Shown here: positions 33,851 through 42,962 of the stretch, piece by piece | Position numbering within the stretch: position 1 is the first letter of the stretch | How the letters are laid out: the number at the start of each line of letters is the position of its first letter | From: an uncultured Treponema sp. | Lineage (GTDB): Bacteria; Spirochaetota; Spirochaetia; Treponematales; Treponemataceae | Assembly (NCBI GenBank): GCA_946615905.1 | Contig: CAMOIE010000018.1 | Coordinates: 1 to 61,311, forward strand | DNA length: 61,311 bases | Reading direction: 5' to 3' | The notes under the pieces: model-generated | Database searches by the model: none | What the model was told of the DNA's origin: nothing | What the model saw: the letters and a program-made list of their open reading frames with translations, nothing else | Program-made: the position numbers and the translations under genes

Positions 33851-34511
33851 CATCCATGTCGTCGTCTGAGTCATCGCCGTCATTCGCATCGGCAGAATCT
33901 GATGAATCCTCGTCTTCATCGTCATCGTCTTTGTCAGAAGATCCAGAATCGAGGAAGTCGTCATCGTCATCCTCATCGTTGGGGTCGATTATCGGCTTTT
34001 TCTCACGGACGAGTCCAAGCGGCTCCAGTTTTGCGTGAAGCATGGACTCGGCTTCTTTTGTGGAAATTCCCATGGCAAAAGAAATCTCGTCCTCAAGGAG
34101 TTTTTTTGCGGAGTCATAAAGCTTGCGCTCCTGAATCGGCAGCTCCTTGACCTTTGACCTCTGGTAAAGACAGCGGACAATCGACGCGATGTCCTCAATC
34201 GAACCTTTTTTGAGAAGGTCAAGGTTCATCTGGTAGCGGAGTTTCCAGTCAGATGTGACAGGGCCTGTGTCCTGACCGAGGCTTTCGAGAGCTTTTTTGG
34301 CTTCTTCTGCGCCTACAATCGGGCGGATTCCCAGCATTTTAACGTTTGCAACGGGAACCATGACAATCATATCAGAAACTTCAATGTAGATTCTGTAATA
34401 GGAAGTAACTTTGTCTCCAGATTTTTTCTCGAAGACCTCTTTAATCTCACCGACACCCTGACTCGGGTAAACAATTTTCTGTCCGACAGTGAATTCTGTT
34501 GTATCACTCAT
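33840..34511 (-). CDS. carD: CarD-family transcriptional regulator with acidic tail
   Basis: 223 residues. The N-terminal CarD/TRCF RNA-polymerase-interacting domain (FTVGQKIVYPSQGVGEIKEV) is followed by the helical CarD C-terminal domain. The last ~50 residues are almost all Asp, Glu and Ser. In actinobacteria and others CarD stabilises the RNA polymerase open complex; in spirochaetes it is presumably a global regulator. A -10 box TATAAT sits 8 nt before the ATG without a ribosome site, like several genes here. It overlaps ispDF, a pairing that could couple isoprenoid synthesis to growth. Confidence 0.9.
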   Translation of the reverse strand: MSDTTEFTVGQKIVYPSQGVGEIKEVFEKKSGDKVTSYYRIYIEVSDMIVMVPVANVKMLGIRPIVGAEEAKKALESLGQDTGPVTSDWKLRYQMNLDLLKKGSIEDIASIVRCLYQRSKVKELPIQERKLYDSAKKLLEDEISFAMGISTKEAESMLHAKLEPLGLVREKKPIIDPNDEDDDDDFLDSGSSDKDDDDEDEDSSDSADANDGDDSDDDMDDED

Positions 34512-34519
34512 ATTTGGTT

Positions 34520-34525
34520 ATTATA
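34520..34525 (-). promoter_or_regulatory. carD -10 box, 8 nt before the start
   Basis: On the minus strand TTGATT, 17 nt, TATAAT (34520-34525), AACCAAAT, ATG 34511. Leader of at most one or two bases. Confidence 0.55.
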
Positions 34526-34551
34526 TCACAAATTCCGTCAAAAATCAATGA

Positions 34552-34626
34552 GCAGATGTCTCGACAGGCTCGACATGACAGAAAATGTCACATCGAGCGG
34601 AGCGTCAGCGCAGTCGAGATGTCTGC
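34552..34626. repeat. 75-bp inverted-repeat element between carD and SpiroCoCo gene
   Basis: GCAGATGTCTCGAC (34552-34565) and GTCGAGATGTCTGC (34613-34626) pair at 12 of 14 positions. GACAGGCTCGAC inside relates to the dispersed GAGCCTGTCGAA family. It could act as terminator of the SpiroCoCo transcript. Confidence 0.6.
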
Positions 34627-34634
34627 CTCAAAAA

Positions 34635-37600
34635 CTAAATCCCCATCTCAAGGACAAGCTCGACTTCACCCTCGGAACGCTTCATGCGGCGGGCAATCTC
34701 GCTGACTGTCCAGCCTTGACGCTTGAGCTGAATGATTGCCTCCCTGTCCTGGGGAGAAAGGCGGTCGTTCTGCTGAATCGGGTTGCGCTCGACATCAGCC
34801 TGAGTGATTTTCGCAAGCAACTCAAACTTGTTGTCGATTTCCTTTGAGAGATTCTGCAGCCTAGTCTCGCTCCGGGCGATTCCCTCGCGGGAAGTCTGAA
34901 TCTGGTCAACTCTCTTGTCTGCTTCGTCCAAAAGATTCTGCAAAGAAGTCATCTTGTCAACCGCATCGTTGATTTTTCCGGAATTTTCCATAAGTTCCTC
35001 AACATTCGCCTTTACGTTTGCAAGCGCATCGGGCAAAACGTTGGCCTTTTTGGAAGCGTCGTTAAGCCTCTGCTCCAAGTCTTTGAGTTCCTCAAAAGTC
35101 TTGTCAACATCGGCGGAAACCTGCTCAATCACGTCCTGCTTTTTCTCAAGACGGTCGTAGCGGGAAGAAATGTCGTTCAAGGACTCCTGGAATTTTCGCA
35201 CATCAAGCTGGAGGGACTGCAAGTCATCGCTGGTCGTCTGCAGCTCAGAAATCTTCTGGTCCATAGTGCCGCTCAAAGCGACCAGGCGGTTAAAGTCACG
35301 CTCAAGGTCATCGATGTGGGCTTTTTCGTTGTTGAATCTTGTGAGCTTCGCGTTGATGTCGGAATTAAGCCCCTCAATCTCATTGAAGTGTTTTTCCAAA
35401 TCACTGACGGCGGCCTTGTATGAGTCAAGCTGGGCGATGTCGTCCTTGAGGCCTTCAATCTGACTGTCAAGCTGGGCTTTGAGCTGGTCAGCCTGCTGGT
35501 AAACCTGCATCTGGGCAGAATAAGAATTAATCTGCTTTTGCATCTCGCTCATCTGGGTCTGAAGCTCTGTCGCATCGTTCTGCATTTTCATAATCAGGTT
35601 GGCCTCGCGCTCGTCGTTCTTGTCGTTGATTTCCTGAATATGATTGCGAACGTCACGGAGGATTTTCTCAGCGTCCCCGCTCTGGCTCTCAATGCGTTTT
35701 TGAGTCTCAGCGACCATCTCATTGTAGAGCTTTTGCTGCTCTGCAAGAATGGCCTCGGACTTGGACTGATAGTCGGCGACTGAATCCTGAACCCGCTTGC
35801 GCAAATTCTCGATGTTCTCGGAGATATCGCCCTGCTCTGCCAGAGTCTTTTCCTTGAAACTCTCAAAATTGTCAGAGAATGTGTCCTGCAGCTCCTGCAA
35901 TTTCTGTTTTGCGGACTCCTGGACACCGGAAAGCTGGTTCGTGAACAAAGATTTTGTCTGGTCGAACTGCTGCTTGAGCTGGGTTCTCCAAGTGTTGAAT
36001 TCCCCGACCATCGAGTCGATGTTGGCCTGATTTGAGTCGGTCTTTGCCTTGACAGTCTGCTCCATCTGTGAAAGTTTTGCGTCAGTGTCTTTCTCTGATT
36101 TTCCAAGCTGCTCTGCAAGGCGGGCGTTGTAAGAGTCAATCGCCTGCTTCATATAGGCATCCTGTCCCTTTGTGACTTTCACCAAAGTCTCGCGGCTCTG
36201 CGCTGTGAATGAACGCAAGGCTTCCTCAACCTCGTTGATTTTCGCCTGAATCTCAGACTGATAGGCTTCGATGTTCTCGCGGAATTTCGCCGACTGCTCG
36301 TTTGAAGAAGTCTGCATAGCGGCAAGTCTGTTTTTCAGCTCGGCTATATATTTTGTCTCCAAGTCGTGGCGGGCAGTCTCAGCGTTCGCCCCCATGGCCG
36401 CGACTTTCTGCTCAAAGCCCTGCTTCCATGCGGCCAAGTCAGTGTCGATTTTCGCGCTGCGGTTTTTGAGGTTTTCGCCGAAGTGAAGCTCGAAATCCTT
36501 GAGGGTCGCGCTAACGTTGTCAGAAGCTGTCGACTTGATGTCGTAAAGATTCTTTTCGAGGACTTCAATCTGATGAGTGATGTCATCGTTGTCTTTTTTG
36601 ACTGACTCAGCGAAATTCTTCTGTCGCTCGGCCTGTGCCGCTGCAAACTGGTTGAATTCCGCAAGGACATCATTCTGAGTCTTTTCGATTGCCCCGCGCA
36701 AAGCTCCTTCCATAGCGTCAATGTCTCCGCCGGAAGCCTCAAGCTTGTTGAATTTGTACTCGATGTTCTTTCTATATTCCTGCAACTGGCGGTCAACAGC
36801 CTCAAGAAGCTGAGTCTCTTTTGTCTCGTAAGTAAGCTGAATCTTGCGGATTGTCGCATCGAGGACAGAGTTGATGTTAGCCATCTTCTCGTCAGCCTGC
36901 TTTTGGAATGAGTCAAGCTCGGCGTTTGCGTTCGTAGTCGTCTGGGAAATCCGCTCGGCCGTAGAAGCCGCTTTTTGCGTGGACTCCGCAAGAGAGTTCT
37001 GGACTTCGTTGAGGGTTCTCTCGATGTCGGACGTGACCTGAGTGACTTTTGAGTCAACCTCGTTGTGGAGGTTCGTGACAGTCGAGTCAACTTTTGTCTC
37101 AAGCTCGCGGACTTTTGTCTCAACGTCAGTCTGCAAATTGCCAACCCGGCGGGAGAAATTGTCCTGAATGGAGTCAACTTTTGAAGTCAGCTCTTCCTGC
37201 AAACCTGTTACGGTATTCGCGACCTTTGTCTGTAACTCACCGACAACCTGGCTTACAGCCCCCTGCAAATTGTCAACTTTATTTGAAACCTCTGTCTCAA
37301 GTCCAGAGACTGTAGCGTTCACTCCGTTCTCAAGATTTGAAACCTTGTCGTTCACGTCACCCTGCAAGCCGGAAACCTTCTGGTTAACGTCGTTCTGCAA
37401 GGCAGTCACTTTCTGGTCAACGGAAGACTGGAGTCCACCGACTTTTTCCTCAACCTGACTCTGCAAGCCGCCGACCTGAGTCTCAACCTGGTTCTGCAAA
37501 CCGCCGACTTTCGTGTTAACAAGTGTGGTCAGCTCGTCAACCGCGCTTGTAACCTGATTGCGCAAATCCGAGACTGTCGTAGTGATTTTTCTTGTCAAAT

Positions 37601-40600
37601 CATCAACATCAGCACCGACTCCGCCCTCAAGTTTGCCCACACGGGAATTCACGTCGTTTTGAATTGAGTCAACCTGGGCACGGACACGGCTCTGCAATGT
37701 CGTGAGCTTTGAGTCAACGTCAGTCTGCAAGGAACCGACAATCGTCGTCATCTTTTTCTGCAAGTCATCGATTTTCGCGTAAACGTCCTTCTGGATGTCA
37801 GTCACGCGGCCAACGGCAACGTCAGAAATCTCAGCGACCTTTGAGTCCATCTCACTCTGTGTTGAACCGACCGTTGTGTCCGCCAAAGTCTTAAAATTCG
37901 CAAGTTTTTCATTCACGTCCTGCTGAATCTGCTCGACTTTTCCGAGTGCGGAACCTTCAAAATTGACAACGCGGTTTTTAAGCTGGTTCTCCCAGTCAGC
38001 GAATTTATCGTCAACCTGGCTTTGAATCGTCGTGACCCAGTTTGCAACGTCAGCCTTGAAATTCTCAACCTCAGAAGAGACTTTATCCTCAATCGCCTTG
38101 AGTTTTCCGCCGGAAGAAGACTGCAATTCGTCAACTTGGGAATTAACCGTGTCCTCAAGAGAAGTGACTCTCGCCGTAACCTGACCGCTCAAAGAGCCGA
38201 GCGTAGAGTCGACGGTTTTCTGGAGGTCGTCCACGCGGCCGGTCAAATTGCCGTCGATGTTGTCAACCCTGTCAGAAATCTTGTTTTCCAAATTATCGAT
38301 TGAAATAGAAAGTGCGTTCTCCACATCCCCAATCTGACTTTTGAGCGCGTTTTCGACATCGGAAATTGTCCTGTCAATCTTTGTGTCCAAATCCTCAGTC
38401 TGACCAAGAACCGTGCTTTCAAGAGAAGAAACTTTGTCAGCGACCTCTTTTTCAAGGGAAGAAACTTTGTCGTCAACATCGGTGGAAAGTGTTCCAACCT
38501 GCTCATCGACTTTGCCGGTAAGATTTTCGACCGTGGAGTTGACTTTTTCAGTAAGGCTGTCGACAGTAGCGTTGACTTTATCTGTGAGGGAGCCGACATT
38601 TTCATCCAGCTGACTCTGCAAGCCGGAAAGCGCAACGTCAATTTTCTGCTCAAGGGCTGAAACCTGGGGCGTAAAGCCCTGCTCAATGGCGGCGATTCTG
38701 TCCGCGACTTTTTGCTCAACCCCGGAGGCTTTCGCGTCAACCTGGGCCTGGGCATTTGCCAAGCGGTCGTCAACGGAAGAGGCAAGGCGGCTGGCAGAAT
38801 CCGAGACTTTTTGGGTCAGCTCGCTGATTCTATTGTTGACGGAGGAATCCAAATCCGCCGTGGAAGAATTAACCTTCTCTGTAATCTGGCTGATTTTCTG
38901 GTCAAAGGCAGAAGTCAAGTCGTCAGTTGCAGAAGAGACTTTCTCGGTGATTTCCTTGACCCGCTGGTTGACCGAAGAATCCAAATCCTCAGTCGTTGAG
39001 TTGACCTTATCCGTAATCTGGCTGAGTCTCTGGTCAAATGCCGTATTCAAATCCGCCGTAGAAGAAGTGACTTTTTGTGAGAGGGCTGAAATTTCATCGT
39101 CAAAGCCGGAATTCATTGAAGAAATCTGACCCGAAACGTTTTTCTCAAGCTCTGAGACTCGGCCGGAAACATTGTCTTGCAGTGAATTGACCTTGTTGTT
39201 GACCATGTTCGTGAGACTTTCCGCCGTGGAATTGACTTTTTCCTCAAGGGCGGAGATTTTCGGGTCAAAGCCGTTTTCAATTGAGTCGACTTTGTGGCTC
39301 ACGTCATCCAAAATTGAGTTGACCTTTTCATCGACAATTCTTTCAAGGCCGGAAATTTTGACTCCGTTCTCATCGCGGATTGCGGCAAGTTTTTGGTCAA
39401 CGGAAGAATTCATGCTGACCGAAGTGTCCGCGACTTTCTGCTCAATAGAAGCGATTTTGTCATCAAAAGCCTTTTCGACTGCGGAAATCCGCTCGCCGGT
39501 GCCGTTCTGCAGGCCAGAAACTTTTGTGTCGACGTTCTGCTCAAGAGAAGAGATTTTTCCATTGACAGAATTCGTAAGCCCGTCAATCGAAGAAGTGACT
39601 TTCTGCTCGATTCCCTCGATTCTGACCGTAAAGCCGTTCTCAAGGGAGTCAACCCTGTCTGTGATTCCTTTCTCAAATCCGTTCACGCGGCCAGAAAGCC
39701 CGGTCTGCATTGCTGAAACCGTGTCCTCAACCTGCTTTTGCAAGCCCGTGACTTTTGAATCCACCTCGTTCGTAAGGGACGTGACCGTATCGTCAACTTT
39801 CTTTTCAAGGCTTGAGACCTGACCGGAAAGATTTTTTTCCATGTCGACGACTTTGCCGGAAACATCTTTTTGCATGGCGTTGATTTTCCCCTCAACGTCG
39901 GACTTGTATGTGGCAAGGTGCTTTTCTGAGATATTCTGGTATTTTGCGTAGGCGGCAGTTTCCTTGGAGTCCGCCCGGTTGACTGCGGCCATGTACAAGG
40001 TTTTGTAACGCTGCTGAATCGTCTGAATCTGTTTTTGCAGCGATGAGCGGACGTTTTCCAAAGTCTTTCCGTTGCCCTCGACTTCCGCCTTGAGTTCCCC
40101 GGACATTTTCTTTGCGGCTCCCAAAGACTCCGCCAGCTCCTTGTGAAGTTCGTTTGACCGTTCCTTGAGGGCTTTTTCGTATTCGTTTGAGCGGTTGTTA
40201 AATTCATTGTTCAGCTCGTCAGATTTTGACTTTACAAGAGCCGCGAGAGCCGCTGACCTTTCCTTAAGCTCTTTTTCCATCTCGCTGACCTTGTCGGCAA
40301 TCTGGTTCGTAAATGTCTTTGCTTGGTCATCGAGAGAAACAGAGAATTCCTGTGTTTTTTCGTTGAGGTTTGAGGCAAGGGCATTGGTCCGCTGAACAAC
40401 GGCGTTGTCAAACTGATTTGACCGCTGGTCGAGCAGTTTTTGGGTTTCGGCGATTTTCTTGTCGAGGATTTTAAGAAGCTCCTGAGAGCGGGCCTCGGAC
40501 TTTTTGGCAAAGTCAGCGTTGCGGGCTTCGGCCGCGTCAGTAAGATTTTTGAAGGCCTGGGCATCAAGGGCGGCGGCTTTTTCGGCGGCCTGATTGTATG

Positions 40601-41234
40601 CCTGCTGGATTCCTGCGTCGATTTTTGCAAGAGCCTCGGAGGCAGATTTTTCTGCGTCGGCTGTCGTCTTCTCAAGTTTTTCCGCGCGGATTTTATATTG
40701 ATTCAAAAGCTCGTTTCCAATCAATTTGAGGCTCTCGTTGTTGTTCTTAGTGAATTCCTTGTTGAGGGCGGGAATGCGGACTTCAAGGGAATCCACGGAC
40801 TTTTTCTGATTAATCAAAGCATCGCGGATTTTGTTGATTTCAAGAGACTCTTTTTGCAGCTGATGTAAATTTTCCTCGACTTTTTCGGTCATTTCGGCCA
40901 AGTCATTGAGGGCAGATTCATAAGAATTGATTTTATTCGCGATTGCGTCGACTTCGGCGAACTGCTTTTGGAAGCCTTGACTGATTTGCGTAAAGTCCGC
41001 GACCTGTTTTTCAAGTCGCTTGACCGCCGCGGCCGCCGTTGCCTGCCGGGTGTCCATGTCCGCGGAAAGGCCGTTCAGTTTGTTTTTTTGCTCAGTAAAA
41101 TAATCGTCAAAAGAATTCATGCGGCTGTCTGCGTACCGCTTAACTTTATCCATTGAATTGTTGTCACGGTCCATAACACGGGACACAACGACAACAGCGA
41201 CTGCTACAACCGCTGAAATTAGAATAGAAACCAC
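34635..41234 (-). CDS. SpiroCoCo-type giant coiled-coil protein with hendecad array and C-terminal HTH
   Basis: 2199 residues. Residues 3-20 form one membrane helix with no cleavable signal, so the body is cytoplasmic or periplasmic depending on orientation. Residues ~25-450 are ordinary heptad-like coiled coil. From INAMQKDVSGK at 451 to about 1405 come roughly 87 uninterrupted 11-residue units of the form VxxLxxxVxxK (for example VGGLQNQVETQ, VSGLQGDVNDK, VDSLENGFTVR). Another ~700 residues of coiled coil follow. The last ~45 residues (PQDREAIIQLKRQG, TVSEIARRM, SEGEVELVLEM) are a homeodomain/sigma-like helix-turn-helix. The GTG start at 41234 has GGGTGGG upstream. I associate the architecture with the SpiroCoCo family of spirochaetes, whose function is unknown. 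Role in cell-shape, flagellar-ribbon or nucleoid organisation is inference. Confidence 0.85.
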   Translation of the reverse strand: MVSILISAVVAVAVVVVSRVMDRDNNSMDKVKRYADSRMNSFDDYFTEQKNKLNGLSADMDTRQATAAAAVKRLEKQVADFTQISQGFQKQFAEVDAIANKINSYESALNDLAEMTEKVEENLHQLQKESLEINKIRDALINQKKSVDSLEVRIPALNKEFTKNNNESLKLIGNELLNQYKIRAEKLEKTTADAEKSASEALAKIDAGIQQAYNQAAEKAAALDAQAFKNLTDAAEARNADFAKKSEARSQELLKILDKKIAETQKLLDQRSNQFDNAVVQRTNALASNLNEKTQEFSVSLDDQAKTFTNQIADKVSEMEKELKERSAALAALVKSKSDELNNEFNNRSNEYEKALKERSNELHKELAESLGAAKKMSGELKAEVEGNGKTLENVRSSLQKQIQTIQQRYKTLYMAAVNRADSKETAAYAKYQNISEKHLATYKSDVEGKINAMQKDVSGKVVDMEKNLSGQVSSLEKKVDDTVTSLTNEVDSKVTGLQKQVEDTVSAMQTGLSGRVNGFEKGITDRVDSLENGFTVRIEGIEQKVTSSIDGLTNSVNGKISSLEQNVDTKVSGLQNGTGERISAVEKAFDDKIASIEQKVADTSVSMNSSVDQKLAAIRDENGVKISGLERIVDEKVNSILDDVSHKVDSIENGFDPKISALEEKVNSTAESLTNMVNNKVNSLQDNVSGRVSELEKNVSGQISSMNSGFDDEISALSQKVTSSTADLNTAFDQRLSQITDKVNSTTEDLDSSVNQRVKEITEKVSSATDDLTSAFDQKISQITEKVNSSTADLDSSVNNRISELTQKVSDSASRLASSVDDRLANAQAQVDAKASGVEQKVADRIAAIEQGFTPQVSALEQKIDVALSGLQSQLDENVGSLTDKVNATVDSLTEKVNSTVENLTGKVDEQVGTLSTDVDDKVSSLEKEVADKVSSLESTVLGQTEDLDTKIDRTISDVENALKSQIGDVENALSISIDNLENKISDRVDNIDGNLTGRVDDLQKTVDSTLGSLSGQVTARVTSLEDTVNSQVDELQSSSGGKLKAIEDKVSSEVENFKADVANWVTTIQSQVDDKFADWENQLKNRVVNFEGSALGKVEQIQQDVNEKLANFKTLADTTVGSTQSEMDSKVAEISDVAVGRVTDIQKDVYAKIDDLQKKMTTIVGSLQTDVDSKLTTLQSRVRAQVDSIQNDVNSRVGKLEGGVGADVDDLTRKITTTVSDLRNQVTSAVDELTTLVNTKVGGLQNQVETQVGGLQSQVEEKVGGLQSSVDQKVTALQNDVNQKVSGLQGDVNDKVSNLENGVNATVSGLETEVSNKVDNLQGAVSQVVGELQTKVANTVTGLQEELTSKVDSIQDNFSRRVGNLQTDVETKVRELETKVDSTVTNLHNEVDSKVTQVTSDIERTLNEVQNSLAESTQKAASTAERISQTTTNANAELDSFQKQADEKMANINSVLDATIRKIQLTYETKETQLLEAVDRQLQEYRKNIEYKFNKLEASGGDIDAMEGALRGAIEKTQNDVLAEFNQFAAAQAERQKNFAESVKKDNDDITHQIEVLEKNLYDIKSTASDNVSATLKDFELHFGENLKNRSAKIDTDLAAWKQGFEQKVAAMGANAETARHDLETKYIAELKNRLAAMQTSSNEQSAKFRENIEAYQSEIQAKINEVEEALRSFTAQSRETLVKVTKGQDAYMKQAIDSYNARLAEQLGKSEKDTDAKLSQMEQTVKAKTDSNQANIDSMVGEFNTWRTQLKQQFDQTKSLFTNQLSGVQESAKQKLQELQDTFSDNFESFKEKTLAEQGDISENIENLRKRVQDSVADYQSKSEAILAEQQKLYNEMVAETQKRIESQSGDAEKILRDVRNHIQEINDKNDEREANLIMKMQNDATELQTQMSEMQKQINSYSAQMQVYQQADQLKAQLDSQIEGLKDDIAQLDSYKAAVSDLEKHFNEIEGLNSDINAKLTRFNNEKAHIDDLERDFNRLVALSGTMDQKISELQTTSDDLQSLQLDVRKFQESLNDISSRYDRLEKKQDVIEQVSADVDKTFEELKDLEQRLNDASKKANVLPDALANVKANVEELMENSGKINDAVDKMTSLQNLLDEADKRVDQIQTSREGIARSETRLQNLSKEIDNKFELLAKITQADVERNPIQQNDRLSPQDREAIIQLKRQGWTVSEIARRMKRSEGEVELVLEMGI

Positions 41235-41292
41235 TTTTTTCCCACCCAGTTCATTTTTATCGAGTAATTATTTTATTATAAATAAATCTTGT

Positions 41293-41973
41293 CTATTTTA
41301 CCACAATATCTATGAATTGACGATAGTTAGAAAAGCAAATATCTGCTTCTTTAGGAATCTTTCCCAGCAATTTTCTCCAAAATGGTAAAATATAGGCGGA
41401 CTTCATTCCAGCATTTTTGGCTCCGAGTACGTCATATTTGATAGAATTTCCAACATAGAGAATATTTTCGCTTTTTTCTTCAAGGGCCTTGGCCATCAGG
41501 GCAAAGGGATATTTTGACGGTTTGAGCGCTCCTAAGTCCTCAGTGCCAAAAATGAAAGAACAATAGGGGGTAATTCCCCAAAGGCTGCCCTTTTGACTCG
41601 GTGGAAAATCAGAAAGGAGGGCGATTTTGTAGCCTGCGTCCTTCAAAACCTTAAAAGTCTTTTCCATGTTCTTGTAGGGCTTGATTCTCTCAAAATAGGG
41701 GCGGAGACCGTCATAGACAATCTTTTGGATTTTTTCGCGGGCATCGGCGACAGAGATGTTCAATTCAAGAGCCATAAGGCGGGACTGGTATTCATAGTAG
41801 TCCGGCAGGGGGGCAGTTCTGTGCATTACGCGGCGGACCCGTCCCCAGTGAATAAAAAAGCGGAGATGGCGCAAAAAATATGGAACAAGGCGGATATAGA
41901 GACCCATTGTCGGGTACAAAGTTCCGTCAATATCAAATGCGACAACCTTTACATCTTTCAGTGAGTCCACCAT
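41293..41973 (-). CDS. HAD-family phosphatase
   Basis: 226 residues from ATG 41973; an ORF extension to 42072 lacks homology. Motif I VVAFDIDGTLYPTM (nucleophile Asp), motif II LLSDFPPSQKG, and ILYVGNSIKYDVLGAKNAG with the final acidic motif IV and G-D/N loop. It resembles Pgp/YjjG-type HAD subfamily I phosphatases for small phosphorylated metabolites. TATAAT is 6 nt before the start and there is no Shine-Dalgarno site. Confidence 0.85.
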   Translation of the reverse strand: MVDSLKDVKVVAFDIDGTLYPTMGLYIRLVPYFLRHLRFFIHWGRVRRVMHRTAPLPDYYEYQSRLMALELNISVADAREKIQKIVYDGLRPYFERIKPYKNMEKTFKVLKDAGYKIALLSDFPPSQKGSLWGITPYCSFIFGTEDLGALKPSKYPFALMAKALEEKSENILYVGNSIKYDVLGAKNAGMKSAYILPFWRKLLGKIPKEADICFSNYRQFIDIVVK

Positions 41974-41979
41974 AAAGCA

Positions 41980-42009
41980 ATTATACTGTAAAATATCTTT
42001 AAATCGCAA
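41980..42009 (-). promoter_or_regulatory. HAD gene promoter, leaderless
   Basis: On the minus strand TTGCGA (42004-42009), 18 nt, TATAAT (41980-41985), TGCTTT, ATG 41973. The distance from -10 box to ATG is 6 nt. Confidence 0.6.
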
Positions 42010-42021
42010 GACACAAAGTTT

Positions 42022-42085
42022 GCAGGAAACGGTGATTGAGCCTGCTCGCAGGTCTTGCCACGACAAGCCCAACTACCGTTCTTGT
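42022..42085. repeat. Degenerate member of GAGCCTG inverted-repeat family
   Basis: Short arms ACGGT and ACCGT flank ATTGAGCCTGCTCG and CGACAAGCCCAAC, which recall the inner arms of the elements at 32.45 and 47.6 kb. Pairing is poor, so this is a decayed copy. Confidence 0.4.
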
Positions 42086-42111
42086 AGTTATTGGACAGCT
42101 TCCAGTAAAAA

Positions 42112-42813
42112 TTAAGCCGTGACTGTCTCCAGGGCAAGCTTAATCATGTTGGTGAAAGTCGTCTGACGCTCCTCAGCAGTTGTCTGGCCGCCGAGAAGGA
42201 TGTGGTCAGAGACTGTCATGATGGCCAGTGCCTTGCGGTGGAACTGGGCGGCAAGGGTGAACAGCTCCGCTGACTCCATCTCGATTCCGAGGACTCCGTA
42301 CTCCTTCCATTTTTTCCAGTTCTCGTTGAGGTCGTAGAAAAAGTCGGATGAAGTGACAGGGCCTACCTGGTAGCGGATGCCCATTTTCTCAGCCAGCTGG
42401 TCGGCTTTTTTGAGAAGGCCGAAGTCAGCGACAGGGGCGTAGCGGAGGTTGCCGAAGCGCTGCTCCTGAAGGCAGGAGTCTGTGCAGGCGGCGTTGACAA
42501 GGATTGTGTCGCGAAGCTGAGCCTGCTCTGTGATTGCTCCGCAGGTTCCGACGCGGACAGCAGTCTGTACGTTGTAGAACTTGAAAAGCTCCGTGACGTA
42601 AATCGAGAGGGAGGGCTGACCCATTCCGGTTCCCTGAACTGAGACGGGCTTTCCGTTGTAGGTTCCAGTGTAGCCGAACATGCCGCGTACCTCGTTGTAG
42701 CACTTGGCGTCCTTCAAGAAATTCTCAGCGATGAATTTTGCCCTCAAGGGGTCTCCCGGCAGAAGAATTGCCGGCGCGATTGCGCCTTCTGGCGCGTTGA
42801 TATGTGTACTCAT
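42112..42813 (-). CDS. deoD: Purine-nucleoside phosphorylase DeoD
   Basis: 233 residues from ATG 42813, the normal length for hexameric DeoD. It splits purine nucleosides with phosphate in the salvage pathway. LLPGDPLRAKFIAENFL (phosphate-binding GDPxRA), GTGMGQPSLSIYVTELF, EMESAELFTLAAQF and catalytic Asp in VSDHILLGG are intact. The longer frame to 42870 runs across its promoter: TATAAT is 6 nt upstream of this ATG, no ribosome site is present. Confidence 0.93.
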   Translation of the reverse strand: MSTHINAPEGAIAPAILLPGDPLRAKFIAENFLKDAKCYNEVRGMFGYTGTYNGKPVSVQGTGMGQPSLSIYVTELFKFYNVQTAVRVGTCGAITEQAQLRDTILVNAACTDSCLQEQRFGNLRYAPVADFGLLKKADQLAEKMGIRYQVGPVTSSDFFYDLNENWKKWKEYGVLGIEMESAELFTLAAQFHRKALAIMTVSDHILLGGQTTAEERQTTFTNMIKLALETVTA

Positions 42814-42819
42814 GGAAAG

Positions 42820-42825
42820 ATTATA
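42820..42825 (-). promoter_or_regulatory. deoD -10 box, 6 nt before the start (leaderless)
   Basis: On the minus strand TATAAT, CTTTCC, ATG 42813. No Shine-Dalgarno sequence. Confidence 0.6.
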
Positions 42826-42863
42826 GCACGCTTTTTCCGGGAAAGAAAGTAGAAACAGAAAGA

Positions 42864-42893
42864 TTGACAAGTATAATTTTTATAAGTTATAAT
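42864..42893 (+). promoter_or_regulatory. Strong promoter of the type I toxin mRNA
   Basis: Consensus TTGACA (42864-42869), 18-nt spacer, consensus TATAAT (42888-42893). Predicted start near 42900, giving a ~60-nt structured leader before the small toxin ORF. It is the best sigma-70 promoter in the window. Confidence 0.8.
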
Positions 42894-42929
42894 ATTCTAT
42901 ATTTGGGACACCGCAGTTTGGGTGGTTTG

Positions 42930-42952
42930 CCTCCTAATTAAAATATAGGAGG
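42930..42952 (+). promoter_or_regulatory. Shine-Dalgarno-sequestering hairpin of the toxin mRNA
   Basis: CCTCCTA (42930-42936) pairs perfectly with TAGGAGG (42946-42952) around a 9-nt loop, hiding the AGGAGG that precedes ATG 42963 by 10 nt. Such locks are a hallmark of type I toxin messages. Confidence 0.75.
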
Positions 42953-42962
42953 TAGTGCTAAT

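Noticed and set aside
33856..34038. Plus-strand serine-rich ORF over carD's acidic tail
   Set aside because: Low-complexity shadow of the Asp/Glu-rich carD tail on the opposite strand; the same bias creates the extension of ispDF to 33976.
36344..37177. Long basic ORF (277 aa) inside the SpiroCoCo gene, and several other overlapping frames
   Set aside because: Arg/Ser/Thr-rich alternative frame of a repetitive coiled-coil gene; no own start signals or domain.
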